Shown here: positions 48,401-59,400 of the stretch, one piece after another
How the letters are laid out: each line of letters opens with the position of its first letter
How positions within the stretch are numbered: position 1 is the first letter of the stretch
NCBI GenBank assembly: GCA_014529385.2
Contig: CM043944.1
Span: 51,829,268-51,893,267, forward strand
From: Adiantum capillus-veneris
Lineage: Eukaryota > Streptophyta > Polypodiopsida > Polypodiales > Pteridaceae
Length of the DNA stretch: 64,000 bases
Direction of reading: 5' to 3'
Translations under genes and position numbers: made by a program
The notes under the pieces: generated by a model
What the model saw: the letters and a program-made list of their open reading frames with translations, nothing else
What the model was told of the DNA's origin: nothing
Database searches by the model: none

Positions 48401-48618
48401 ACATAATCTTTAGTAGCCACATATGATGTAAACCACTCTTTGTGCGGAGAAACATGTAAAGATGCCCCTGAGTCGATAATCCAATCACTCATAGCATGTC
48501 CATCCTCTGCAGTCAAGAAAACAGAATCAAGATTGCTTGTAAGGAAGATGTCACCAGCTGCTATACCAGAATCACTGTCTGAACCAGATCCTGTGACATT
48601 CACCTCTTCAATCTTCAC
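45463..48618 (-). CDS. Copia pol: protease, integrase, reverse transcriptase, RNase H
   Basis: A single open frame of 1051 codons. Counting from the Met at 48618, domains in order are: protease with DSGAS at 49-53; integrase zinc finger H177, H182, C208, C211; integrase core with D238 (HSDLCGP), D301 (RTDNGGEY) and E337 (GVAERMN), i.e. D-X35-E; reverse transcriptase with KARLVAKGF near 600, MDVKTAFLHG near 646 and catalytic YVDD at 733-736; RNase H from about 902 with YTDSDYAGD and later STTEAEYVA and TKHIDVKYHFIRE. The order INT before RT is the Copia order. All catalytic residues are present, so the enzymes could be active. The frame continues upstream through a stop into gag, so the true product would be made from a gag-pol polyprotein only if that stop is bypassed. 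Confidence 0.95.
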   Translation of the reverse strand: MKIEEVNVTGSGSDSDSGIAAGDIFLTSNLDSVFLTAEDGHAMSDWIIDSGASLHVSPHKEWFTSYVATKDYVRLGNEQVCDILGVGDVQLKFQNGSSLWLKNVRHVPAIRKSLISTGKLDDAGYVTVFGNNAWKISKGSMTVAHGSKSGTLYTLHVSEVKNHVINVIEQPSVSLWHRRLGHMSKRGMEILSHYGYLPGFSFQDFEFCEHCVYGKQTQEPHRSKRNRRDERLALVHSDLCGPMPSLSLGGAVYFCTFIDDYSRKVWVYFLKHKDEVLKVFKTFLQLVENQSGQKLKCLRTDNGGEYVSKAFQDFCEAKGIKRELTAPYNPSQNGVAERMNRTIQEKVRSMLSNAELPDGFWAEAVATAVHLINRSPSRVLDKSAVAEMLWTGKAPSYKHLRVFGCEAYSHIPKEFRNKLEPKSKKCIFLGYGESGEMGYRLWDPESRKLIRSNDVHFNEAKFHAKPEKTEEIRRVVFREDGPSASTSRQHGQAQEQPIVAREAESVVVRRSERVSKPPDRYVPSLNYVMLTDCGEPSCYKEALQVVDSKKWQLAMQSEMTALHKNQTWKLVKLPQGKKALPCKWAYRYKITAHDSQPKYKARLVAKGFKQEQGIDFDEVFSPVVKMTTLRCFLALVAILDLVLHQMDVKTAFLHGDLDVEIYMQQPEGFVEKGMEHLVCQLLKSLYGLKQSPRAWYHKFHQFMLSQGYKCSDFDHCLYTKKAKDGSWLILILYVDDMLIAGKHLEEISALKSKMAKSFDMKDMGEASHILGMRIERDRSKKLIWLSQTEYIDKVLQRFNMEKGKALSVPLPPYVKLSKQDCPVSEEEKAEMDKIPYASAVGSLMYAMIATRPDIAFAVGVVSRYMSNPGKKHWEAVKGIMRYLKHTKSMRICYGSQDLSVRGYTDSDYAGDLDKRRSTSGYVFTLAGGAISWRSRLQDCVTQSTTEAEYVAANEACKEAIWLGRLVADLGINADMPELYCDSQSAIQLAKNPVFHSKTKHIDVKYHFIREVLEDKQIQLLKIHTKDNPADLLTKGLPGEGFVHCRELLGIG

Positions 48619-48681
48619 TGAACTCTTCTTTTCATCTTGCTCAAAACTCTTTGTTTTGCCTTTTTCTTGTTTCCACTTCGT

Positions 48682-49437
48682 TTAGTCTCGCTTCATGTGA
48701 CCCTTCTTGCCACAATGGTAGCATTCTATGTCATCCTTTGACTTCGAATCACGAGACTTACTTCGGTTTTGTGCCTTCTTACCCTTCTTCTCTTTAAACT
48801 GTTGTCTCCCTCGAACGACCAAAGCACTATTGCCTTTGCCTTTGTCAATGTTCTTCCTGTTCACTTCCTCTGTGAGCAAGCTGCCTTCTACATTGGCACT
48901 TGTAAGACCTTCTGGCGCGACAGAATTACTTAACGCTGTACGAAAAGTATCCCAACTGTCTGGCAAAGTGATTAAGAGAAACATAGCCTTCACTGAATCT
49001 GGAAAGACTATCTCTTGTGCTGTTAACTGGCTAAAAATTGAGTGAAATTCATTCAGATGATTTGACATGGCTGTCCCTTCCTTCATCTTCAAATCCACCA
49101 ATTTCTTGAGCCAGTAAATCTGAGAAGCAGCACTTTGTTTCTCGTACATATCACATAGCTTTTGCCATACGCCATACGCTGTAGTCTCTTCTGCTACGTT
49201 GAAGTAAACATTTTCTGCCAGTGTCAGCATGATTGTGGAACAAGCTAACTCGTCAAGCTCTTCCCACTCATCTTGAGCCATAAATTCTGGTCTCTCCCCT
49301 TTGAGCTTCAGTGGCTTCACTTGTTTTTTCTGCACCAAAACCTGCCAAATCTGCTTCTTCCAGAATGGAAAGTTTGTGCCATCCAGCTTCTTTATGTTGT
49401 AAAGAGTCTCACTTTGAGAAGATGCCATATCTGCCAA
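48682..49437 (-). CDS. Copia gag (capsid and nucleocapsid)
   Basis: 251 codons from the ATG at 49437. The protein starts MADMASSQSETLYNIKKLDG, the usual Copia gag opening with a DUF4219/UBN2-type core (FPFWKKQIWQVL, YEKQSAASQIYWLKKLVDLK). A basic stretch and a zinc knuckle CYHCGKKGHMKRD follow. The fourth ligand, expected as Cys right after KRD, is replaced by the stop codon TAA at 48682-48684. The frame then goes on in phase (TKWKQEKGK...) into pol. So gag ends inside its knuckle. Confidence 0.93.
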   Translation of the reverse strand: MADMASSQSETLYNIKKLDGTNFPFWKKQIWQVLVQKKQVKPLKLKGERPEFMAQDEWEELDELACSTIMLTLAENVYFNVAEETTAYGVWQKLCDMYEKQSAASQIYWLKKLVDLKMKEGTAMSNHLNEFHSIFSQLTAQEIVFPDSVKAMFLLITLPDSWDTFRTALSNSVAPEGLTSANVEGSLLTEEVNRKNIDKGKGNSALVVRGRQQFKEKKGKKAQNRSKSRDSKSKDDIECYHCGKKGHMKRD

Positions 49438-50453
49438 ACTGTTTACTCCTGAGAAAAATCCGGCAGAGTTTCCCCTGTAAACTGGCCTCTGTACACAGTA
49501 AACAAGCTATAACCAACAAGCTGAACACCTCTCCTCAGGAACTGTCAGTATTTTTGAAAATTTTTGACAGAGTCTCCCCTGTAAACTGAGCTCTGGGAAC
49601 CAAAAGATAGCTCAAAAAACAATCATAAATAGCTGACCAGTGACAAATCCTGTAAGCATACAATGTCTCCTCTCTGGGCGATGACAGAACCTGTATCTGT
49701 CTCAAGACTGAACCCTGAGCAATGCCTCAACGGCCTGACGCATAAGATGCAATCCAGTGTCTACACAAAGTCATACATCCTAAGGGATAAAAGTCGCCGA
49801 AGAGGATGCGTGTAGAGGGGAACTCCAGCAACCTAATCCACTTCACACTGGGTAACCCAGCCCCCAGTGCTTGGCTTCAAAAAACCTCACACACGACCCT
49901 CTCAGATGGCTCAGCAAACTGCCCAGAACTAGCATACATCCTATAATAGACCAATCACTGTCCTATGACCGCTGCGGCGGTCTATCTGCTAGCGTGACTC
50001 ACAACTAGCAGACCCACAATCACAGTACATCAATCTGCAATACATGCCAGTGGTGTCAAGCCGTCGTATGGCCACACCTCCCCTGGAACCTGGCAAGCAC
50101 AAGAAGTAGCAATGCAGACTGCAATATATATATCTGATGATATATATGTGTACCTGGTCTATAGATGATGCTCTGAAGACGAATAAGTGATGTATGTCGA
50201 TGTCGATATTGATGTCGACCACCTCCTGCTTGCCAATCTACACAAGACGGATTTCTTTGCGGCTGAAATCTATCTTCTGCTGTAGTGCTCAGAACGAAAT
50301 TCTGAGGGCATAAACGGCTTCGAAAGGGGGGTAAAACTGCAGGTCGCCTGGTGGAAACGCTCCCGGAACGCCGAGTGTGAATTTTCGAACTCCGGATCCA
50401 GAATCTGCCGGAAAAGTGCGCGCGCGCGATTGCGCAAATCCGCACTGAACCAA
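49438..50453 (-). other. Copia untranslated leader
   Basis: About 1 kb between primer site and gag start without a coding frame. It contains two similar CGGCAGAGTTTCCCC / GACAGAGTCTCCCC blocks near 49460 and 49567, each followed by TGTAAACTG. Packaging and dimer signals would be expected here. Confidence 0.6.
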
Positions 50454-50466
50454 GGCTCTGATACCA
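50454..50466 (-). other. Copia primer binding site (initiator Met tRNA)
   Basis: On the minus strand TGGTATCAGAGCC lies two bases after the 5' LTR end. It is the standard complement to the 3' end of plant initiator tRNA-Met. Confidence 0.95.
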
Positions 50467-50696
50467 ATTGAAGTCGCGGAGCGGAGCGTGGGTCGACTCT
50501 CTCTCTCTCTCACACACACACACAGTGAGCTTACACAGTACAGTACGCAGAGATCTGTTAGAAGGGTTATCTCCCAAATCCTTAGTATTCACAAAGAATA
50601 TGTTAGTATATACAAAGAGTTAGAGGTAAGTGAGTTAGGCGGGCGGCCGGCCATATCCGCATAAGAGGCCACTTGGGCTTTAATCCCAACAGAGAC

Positions 50697-52990
50697 AATG
50701 TCTTGTACAAGGCGAGCATAATTTTTTGTGTGAAATGACGTAGCCTGATAGACTATAAGCTCCTTCTTGCCTTCATGAGCAACAGAAAGGGAGGGGAAGG
50801 TCTCTGCATTCCGGAGGCTGACGGAAGGGGAGGTCCATGGCCGCATCCTTTGTATATGAATGAGCAGCGAGTCAAGGAGTTGTCAGCCTCTGTGGGTGGC
50901 ACATCTTGCAAACTCCTTGACTTCGCATCCACCTCTGCTACCCTCTTCCCTTACCTCACGTCCGTGCCATTGGCTTGCCGGAGGGTGCATGCACTACAGC
51001 CTAAGCATAAGCATGGGATGGAAGCTGTCATTTGGCCTGCACCACTCGTGTGCTCATGCAAAGTGGAGATGCATTCCCATCCATGCAACACTTCGGTCGT
51101 AGCTTTTTAATCACCAACCCTCAATCTCTCACTCTTTACCAGTCACCTCTATCCTCAGCCGCGCCAGAGAAAATGGCTCACCCCCCTCAATCTGTTTGAG
51201 CGCCCAGAACGTCCTAATTACTGGCCAACTTCCCTCTCGTTCTCACTCTCTCCTCCACTAGCTGCCATGTGGCATTTGCGGCTGTGGTCACTTAGCAAGC
51301 CACAGTCCGCGCTCGCCTCTCTCTCCCTTTCCTCGCCTAACAACTACACACACACCCTTTTTGGTTGCATGGGGTGGCTGCCAACCACACACAGTTGCTT
51401 GCGCTCTTAGTACACACCTCAACAGAATTTTCAACCTCCAGCATTTACGCCTGTCATTATAAGAGGCTTCTCAGAGGATATCCATGCAGTGTCATCAACC
51501 TAATTAAGAAACAGTTGGGTGGCTAGGGTACCAAAAGAATACACCGGGTTGCTGCTCACAGCAAATTGATGTTGCAGCATGCGTTAGGCAGTGGACACCA
51601 AAAGCATGCACTTGGTTGATGCTCACAACAAATTCTCCATGCATGCCGCTTTCAACCCTCCTCTCCTCAAAGGCCGTCAGGATGTTAGCATCGTAGCATC
51701 CCCCTGGCTAGCACACCTTGTATACCGCCAACATGGCCTTGAAAGCAAAGGCACACAGGTCTTGTTGGAACACTCAAAGCAAGATACACGCACGCACATA
51801 TCCATGATTCTCTCAAGCCACCCTTTTGCTGATAACTGGCGGACCCCTAGCCCTTTGATGCCCTCCTACTAAGCTGCTGGCCACCAATGGCCCCTTCTGA
51901 TCGAAGCTCCCTTGCTCTCTTGCAGATCCCCTCTTCTGCTCCCCCTTCCTTTGGCATTGGTTTCCTTTTTCGCGACGACGGCTCCACGTGTGCGATACCC
52001 TCGCCACCATTGCAAAAAACTTATATAAATTAAAAAAAAAACAAATTTTCCATTTCCCCCTTTAATAATTTGAACCACTAGTGGTTCCCACCCATCTTCT
52101 GCCATGTAACCCTCCTCAAGCTCTGGTAGCACACAAAGTGTGCACAACTCTTTGACACCTCATTTTATTTTAGTGCCCAGACTTTGGATTAGATCCACAA
52201 GGAGTGTATCAGACTGCTCTCATATCTCTCCTCATGGCAGCAAGTTCCACAGCACCATCGGGCATCATCAGTTCAACTCATGGATACGACCGGATCTCAT
52301 TGGTACCAATGATCCCATACATATTTCAATTATCAAACTGTCGCAATCTAGAAGGGCCTCTACGATCGAGCAACCTATCACATGGCTTTGCAATTCCTCA
52401 TCTTCTCATGACTCTCAAGATTTCCCGATCTCAAGGTCTACATGAAGCTACAAAATCCTCTAGAGGATTGGCCTCACCCACATGGCACGATACTACAATG
52501 TATTAAACCATTTTATTCCCTTGCGCTTGTCATTGTAATGTTGAATTAGCATATAAGATGCCCAATTGTCCTTAGACTTCAAAATTAGGCAATATTAATG
52601 TGTATTGATAAAAGAAAATATTTCAATCACTCTCTTGGATAGCTAGTATTAGGCTGTTATTGATCTTTTTACGTAGTCATTTTACTTATAATTTGTGACT
52701 TCTTATGGCACAATTTCCATGTTTTTTTTCCCCCCAATGAGTATGCAGCACGATTTTCCCAAATACTTCACCCATTTTTAGCTATCTCGTCAGCATTGTA
52801 TTTGAAGTTGATTAACACTTTTGATTGGGTTAAATACAAAATTTTGTACGACCATATCTACACACGCTCCTACTCTAAGAGCGGTTTGTGATAACCACCT
52901 TTGCAAACTCATATAGTTACTGCTATGACTCATACTACATGATTATTTTGTGTCTCCTTCCATCTACCGAGGTTGTCAACTGTCATAAAC
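50697..52990. other. unassigned flank between Copia and the plus-oriented LTR
   Basis: A plus-strand frame of 111 codons (50775-51110) and a 100-codon frame (52204-52506) are open but resemble nothing I know. The DNA from 51100 to 51400 is C/T-rich. The 5' end of the plus-oriented LTR lies somewhere near 52600-53000 but cannot be fixed. Confidence 0.45.
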
Positions 52991-53849
52991 TCATTTGTAG
53001 GGCTTAAAATTTGTTGCACTTATAAAACAGTGAAGATTTTCTTGCTCCTTGTTATATTTTACTAGTTGCTAATTACATATCATTGATCAACACCCTCACC
53101 TTTCTTAGGTTCTGCACAATTTCATTTTATTTTGGCAATAAGTCTCTACCTTGATTGACCTTAATCAAATGATTTTTCTCATCTGTTTTTGTTACATTTC
53201 TCTAACTCATTTAAGGATTCACAAAAACTGATGCAGAGCATAATGCGAGGACGTCAGATAAGTCATCTTTTAACTTTTTTTTTTTTTTTGCAAATTCATT
53301 CTTACGGCTTCCGTACTAATCTTCTCACAATATTTTATCGAGTTTTATGATACCCCCTACTCTGTTATCGATCCAATATCTATCTTCACCTAAACCTGAC
53401 TACCTCCTGCTTGATTATACTAACTCTGTCATACAAGATTGTACCAAGCTCCTAGTTATGTTTACTGATACCATTCCAAGAGACAACACAACTTTCTTGA
53501 CACGCATAATCAAGTAGCCACTCTGGATCCTGCTGGTATGTAACTCGAATACATTACTCCTCTTTTCTCTGCATTGTATTTGTCTCTGCATTGTATTTAA
53601 GCTGCATACTCAAACACTACAAAGATTATGCCTTCTAATTGAATTCAAAGCAATTTTTCTGAGATGATTTTGTTGCGATGCTTTGTCAGTAAGCTATGTA
53701 GCTACTCATGTGAGCTACAGTACTCTGAGATAGTGCACAACAACTTGTAAGTGCTTTGATATACTGCACTGTGATGTCATCAACATAGTAAATATTTTTT
53801 ATTTTTATTTTTCCTTTATGTCTTGCCTAGTCCATTGGTCACGCACACA

Positions 53850-54045
53850 CAGATTCGCCGATCTAGGCAGTGTGTAGATACTCATCTTGGTGCCGATCCG
53901 CCGATTCAGGCAGCACAATAATAAACTTCAAATCTATGATTTTTAAACAATATACAATGCAGATCCGCCGATTTAGGCAGCATTAGTGCAGATTCGCCGA
54001 TTTAGGCAGCACGTTTTATTGGTGTAGACTCTCCGGATGAGGCAA
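53850..54045. repeat. repeated GATTCGCCGATTTAGGCAGC motif
   Basis: Variants occur at about 53852, 53892, 53962, 53990 and (diverged) 54030. The minus-oriented LTR has the same array at 42183-42310. The spacing is 30-70 bases. It may be a regulatory repeat of the LTR (U3). Confidence 0.8.
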
Positions 54046-54178
54046 CACCGACCACAAAATCATGTTGTAGTGGCTGGCCACCACTGTAACTGGTATGATT
54101 TTGTTACCCGGGTACATAATGAAAGTTATTTGGATTTGGACTTATATTGTGACATTGGAATTGGATTGGAATTTCGTA

Positions 54179-54190
54179 CACTACAAGAGG
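54179..54190. repeat. CACTA left terminal inverted repeat
   Basis: CACTACAAGAGG, preceded by the target duplication GTA. Confidence 0.95.
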
Positions 54191-54205
54191 TTATGTGCTC
54201 TTGTG

Positions 54206-54465
54206 ACGCTCTTAGCGACGGAAATACACTGGGTTTTTATAACCCCCGGCGTCGCTATAAGCGTCGCTAAAAGCGTCGCTACGAGAGCGTCGCTATATGC
54301 GTCGCTATAGCCGTCGCTATAGGCGTCGCTATAGGCGTCGCTATATAGCGACGCTTATAGCGACGCCTATAGCGACGCTTATAGCGACGCTCTCACAGAA
54401 GAGTATAGCGACGCATATAGCGACGCTACAGAGCCATAAATAGCGACGCTTATAGCGACGCCTGA
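54206..54465. repeat. CACTA subterminal repeats, left end
   Basis: About eight copies of GCGTCGCTAT in one orientation (54240-54340) face about six ATAGCGACGC copies (54340-54460). The centre near 54340 can fold into a long hairpin. In En/Spm elements such repeats bind the TNPA protein and guide transposition. Confidence 0.9.
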
Positions 54466-54826
54466 GAGAATATTTTTTTGGTGGCAGGGCATTGAATGCC
54501 CTGCCACCCATCAACCATATTGTACTTGATTCACTTTTTAAAAAAAGTGCAAAGGTAAATAATAGACCCAAAATAGTCACCCACAAGACGCATTGTTTGC
54601 AAAATTGACAATTGTACACATCATAGACAAACTGAATTGATTGGCAAATGTAATAATGACAATTGTACAACATCATAGGCATAAAGAATTGATTGGCAAA
54701 AGGAATTGCGGTGACAAATGTAATAATATACATGGTTCAAAAAGACGTATAAAATCCGTCTCATGATACATAAGCTATGAGAAACCCTAAACTAATGCTA
54801 TCTAGCTACGGCTAAACTGACGTCGT

Positions 54827-56140
54827 CTAATCAGACGTCTCATCGCGTCCAAGCGGCGTATCTGTCGGATTCTGCAAAAAAAGACAATAAGACAGTTTTC
54901 AGTAAGTATAAACATATAACGACATTTATAAAACAATACAAAAAATAAAAAAGAGTAAACCCTAATACTAACCATGCCGCCGCGAGAACTGAGAATGTCC
55001 ATCAGGGCGTTTAAGCCCTTCCTGCCTGCGTACTCGCGCTCGTACGGTGTGGGATCACGTCCTGTCATCGACCACTGTCAAAACATACAAAGATTTCATT
55101 ATGTTAGAACTAAAAAACTCATAAACCCTAAACTATCGAACATGCATAAAGAGCAATGTGAAAAGACTTACAAAATCGGCCTCAAATGATGCCCATCCAC
55201 CGCTCCCCAAGTGGTGCGAGCTCCCTGCCTCTACTCGCGCTCTGGCTGCATCCTTTTGTTGCTTCCACTTGTCGGGATTCTCGCGCGCTGCTTTCTTCGC
55301 ATTCTTCCAATCTTCTTTGGCCAGCCAATCTGGCCTATTCCACCCATTCTTGATTGCTTTTTGCACTTCGGAACGCTTGTGTTTGCAGTATTCGCGCATT
55401 CGAATCTTCATCAGGTCTTCATTGAAGCGATGATCCCGTGTTGGAACGGGAAACTCATCATGAAGTATGCTGATGACTCTGTTTTTTAAATCACTTGGTA
55501 CTTCACTCCATTTGTTTAGTATGTAGTGTCTAAACAGCTGAGAGCAAAGACCACGCATGCGCGAGATCACCTTCTTGCCGTCATCATCCATGATGATGCC
55601 GCCGCTGATGTCGACGGAGTAAGGCAAGCCCTCTGGCCGGTGACGCGTGAACCTGGGTGTCCCGGCAGGGGTCTCTAGCGGCGTGTCGATGGGGGTACGG
55701 ACGTCAGGTGTCTCCACCGGCGTCTGGGCCCCGAAGCGAGGAGTGTCGAGTGGGGTGGCTCCTGGCGGAGTAGGTAGAGGTGTGTAGCTTCTAGGAACAG
55801 TCAGCCGTGCAAAACCTGGCGTAGACGGCGATGCTGTGGCTGGTGTGGGGGCGGGCAAAGAAGGGGAGGGTAAAGAGCCTCGTCGAACACGAGGCGGTGT
55901 GGAGGCATCGGTGGCGGAATCCCCACAACAACCGCCACCGCCACCACTAGAGCGCCGGTGTCTAGAAGAGTGTGACGCTCGTCTCATCGACGCTGAAGCT
56001 TCGGAGCGCGCCGAATGCTCCGAAAGAGAGGGAGATGCGGATGGTGTAGGAACGCGCGATGATGCGCCAGAGCGATGACGCTCCACGTACCACTGTCTCT
56101 GCTGCGGTGACAAAGAAGAAAGAAACTCCTCATCATCCAT
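54827..56140 (-). CDS. TNPA-like CACTA protein (Transposase_24 type), three exons
   Basis: Exons on the minus strand: 56140-55172 (323 codons), 55074-54973 (34 codons), 54871-54827 (14 codons and stop). All junctions are GT-AG and in phase 0; the total is 371 residues. It starts MDDEEFLSSLSPQQRQWYVE. The first half is Ser/Pro/Thr-rich with short TPLDTP-type repeats. The second half is a basic helical region (MRGLCSQLFRHYILNKWSEV, WLAKEDWKNAKKAARENPDK, GGWASFEADF) that matches the plant Ptta/En/Spm transposase family. In En/Spm the equivalent protein binds subterminal repeats and regulates the element. A 46-codon open stretch before the ATG, ending in a possible acceptor, may be a leader intron. 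No disabling change seen. Confidence 0.85.
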
Positions 56141-56412
56141 ACCTGCATTAAACACACGAATATTTAAACTTAATATTGATTGAATAGAGTAGACAATGAC
56201 GCAAAGACCATTAAATACAATGACGTAATGACGCATATAAATACAATGACGCAATGAATCGAGTGGTAGAAGAGGCAAGTCGAAAACTCAGAATTTTCAA
56301 TCAAAAGATGTGAGCGCGAGTAGAAAAGAGCGTTACACACCATGGAAGCTACTTAGAGAGCTAGAGCTTTTACAGCACGGAGCAAAATTGTTCAAATACA
56401 ATATTTGTGGCT

Positions 56413-59400
56413 TTAAGAGATCTCTCTCTCATCCTCGCATAACTCAGCATAACTTCCTATATCTATATAGAGCTCTCCGTTTAAACACATATCCTCTGTT
56501 TCATTTTGTAGCTCCTCTGCATGCACCCCATATAGAGTAGTAGCATCTTGATGCTCGTCTGGCACCACCGCAGCGGCTTCTGATTGAGCATCTTCTCTGA
56601 TCTCCTCCATTGATGTCGTTGTGATTGGCACATGGTAGCCTTCATACGTCCTTGCACTACGAGGGGCTAACTCTATGACGTACCACCAGTTTGATGTAGA
56701 CTTTGTAGGATGAAATACTACCTGCCAGAGCCACATAACTTACATGAGAGCTTTCAAGCACATAACTTGTAAAAGGGGGATGTTAACTATTTATATACTT
56801 ACTTGTTCACAATGCTCGGGTAGTACGAAAGTGTCTCTTAGGTCAGTCCATTTCTTAGTAGAATCCACCTCAAGAAAACCAGACTCTCCTCTACGCACAG
56901 TAGCGTTTCGACCCTCCATGATTATCTTGAACCATTGCACGTCGAACAAGTCGACAAAAAATCCTCTGTAATCGATCCTCAAAATCTCTTGCAGCGTGCC
57001 GAAGTAAGTGAGTTCCGCCACCACGGGATCTGCATCAGAGGAACGTCGTCGACTAGACTGTTCAAATTTTGCCATGATTCCACAATCTTGAGTAAAACGC
57101 TTTTTGTCGATTCGTTCCACCCTAAAATGTCGACCTTTACACCATGCTGCTGTGTATGACTTATACTACAACGAACAAAGATTATGAGTGGCCGTTCAAA
57201 CGTTTATAAATAAAGTCACTTGCTAGTCGTACATTGCAAACTTACCTTGGTCGCGCAACCCCGAGAGTACTCCCACTCTTCTTCAGTCACTTCGTCACCG
57301 CGTTGTTGTGCGCTTTTCAATTGGTTGTGCAACCATCTTAAGCTCATGAAGGTTGGTAGGCTCTCCAGAACCGCTGGATAGTGCATCGGTGGTCGTCTTC
57401 CCCGTCTCCACTCGATTCGTGCCCTTTGTCGCTCTTGCTTTGCATCCTCATATTGTGAAATCCACTTTTGCATCACTGGATTGTGAAGCATGCAAAATCG
57501 GTTGATTTTAGCCTCTAGATCTTCCGTCATCTTCTTCTCAACACCGAGATTGCACATGACAATCCCAGATATGCGCTCATCATCTATGGTTCGCCATAGC
57601 GTGTCCCGGGATTTATCAAATCCGTCTAGCCACTCTCCAATGTACACTAGGGACTCTGATACCAACCAACCTTCTGCCATGCTACCCTCCGGACGTGCCT
57701 TTTGACGCACATATCCCTTAAGCGTTTTCATGAAACGCTCTAAGAAGAACATCCATCTGGAATGAACTGTGCCAGCTATTTCCACCTCATCAACTATGTG
57801 AATAAGAAGATGCACCTGAATGGTTAGCATTGTAGTAGGAAAATGTTTCTCAAACATGCACACAAGCTCCGCAGCATTTAGTTTGGGGAATGGTATGGAG
57901 TCTACGTCGATCTCCTTTTGTGAGATCCATTGCACCAGCTTTGCAAGTTTGTAGATTGTGTTACGGATGTCGAGAGACAAACATCCCTCAATGGCAACCG
58001 GTAAAATAAACTGTAAAGTATGTGCAGCAATGATATTAAAGTCCACATTTTATGCAATGATATTAAAGTCCACTATGAACGTACCTGACACATTTTATGC
58101 CAATCGTGTGACTTCAAACCGGTAAGCTTTCCTTCTTTAGTAAAACACGTTCGGAGCGAGTGCATTACGCCAGTGGGGGTCCGCAAAGATCGAATGGCCT
58201 CTTTTACTTTGCGTTCTTGGGCTCCTGTGAAAATCCATGGTGCTTTAGGAAGTTTTATCGATCCATCAGACGCTGTTTGCGGCCAATATTGCTCCATACG
58301 ATCCACATTTCTAAGGTCAACTCTGGCTCCCAAAGTATCTTTCTTGCCGGTCAAATGGTCCCATAGTAGATTACCCACATTCTTGAATATGTGCATTGGA
58401 TCGAGCAAGTGATTGATCACGAGTCGAGGCCAGTATGGTAACTCGTACCATAGAGATAGTCTCTTCATCCCTGGAGGCAATCCGTCATCGCACATCTCCT
58501 TCTGCTCTAACCATGCTTGTGCAGACATCCTTGGTGGCTCTCTTCCCAAAAAGCCGTCGCGTAACACATGATTCTCCGGAAGATACGCTTGATGACCTTC
58601 GTAGATTTGCTTCTTCAGTGAGGGTGCCCTACGTGCATTCAGTCTAGGTCCACATGTGACACATGCTCTGTATCCGCTTGTTTGAAGCCTTGCATGTATA
58701 CACATGATAATAGATCAACTATGGGGAAAAACAAGATTTACAGTGTCTGAGAGAGGAGTGTCAATAGATCACCTGAGCATTCTGTTAGCCCGGGATAGTC
58801 ATGCATGGTCCACATTAGAATACCTCTGATCAAAGCATTCCGACGTCCTGTGTGTCGGCTCATATCCACCACCTCTATGCCAATCCACAATTGTTGTAGC
58901 TCTTCCAATAGTGGACGAAGATACACATCCATATTCCCCACTTTATATCGCCCTGGCACAATCAAGCTTAGCCATAGGTGCCCCTTCTTCGTAGTCAACC
59001 ACGGGGGAATGTTGTAGTTGACGATGACAACGGGCCATACACTGTAAGATGTTGATCTTTGACCAAATGGATTTACGCCATCCATAGCCAGGCCTAAGCG
59101 CAAATTTCGAGCTTCCCTGGCAAAATCCGACCATGTTCCATCTATATGTTTCCAGGCTGCGCAATCTGCAGGAATTCGTAGCACACCATCCGAAGATTTA
59201 TTCTCCTCATGCCATGATGCTAGGGCGGCCATGGACTTACATTCGAAGAAATGCTTGATGCGAGGAAGCAAAGGAAAATGTCGCAAAACCTTTTGTGGAA
59301 TTTTTGTCCCGTGGAGATCTACTCGATATCTTTCGGAATCACATTTCGGACACTTCTCCATGTCTGTGTATTCCCCTCTGAAAAGAATGCAGTCATTAGG

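Larger units (their letters stand above)
45156..50691 (-). mobile_element. Ty1/Copia retrotransposon, complete, young
   Basis: The 223-bp LTRs at 45156-45378 (3') and 50469-50691 (5') differ by SSR unit number and one base. Both read TGTTGGG...GACTTCA on the minus strand. The target duplication GAGAC sits at 45151-45155 and 50692-50696. A Met-initiator primer site is at 50454-50466, and a polypurine tract abuts the 3' LTR. Gag and pol are open except for one in-frame TAA at 48682-48684. The LTRs contain a (CT)n(CA)n microsatellite. Near-identical LTRs mean a recent insertion. Confidence 0.97.
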
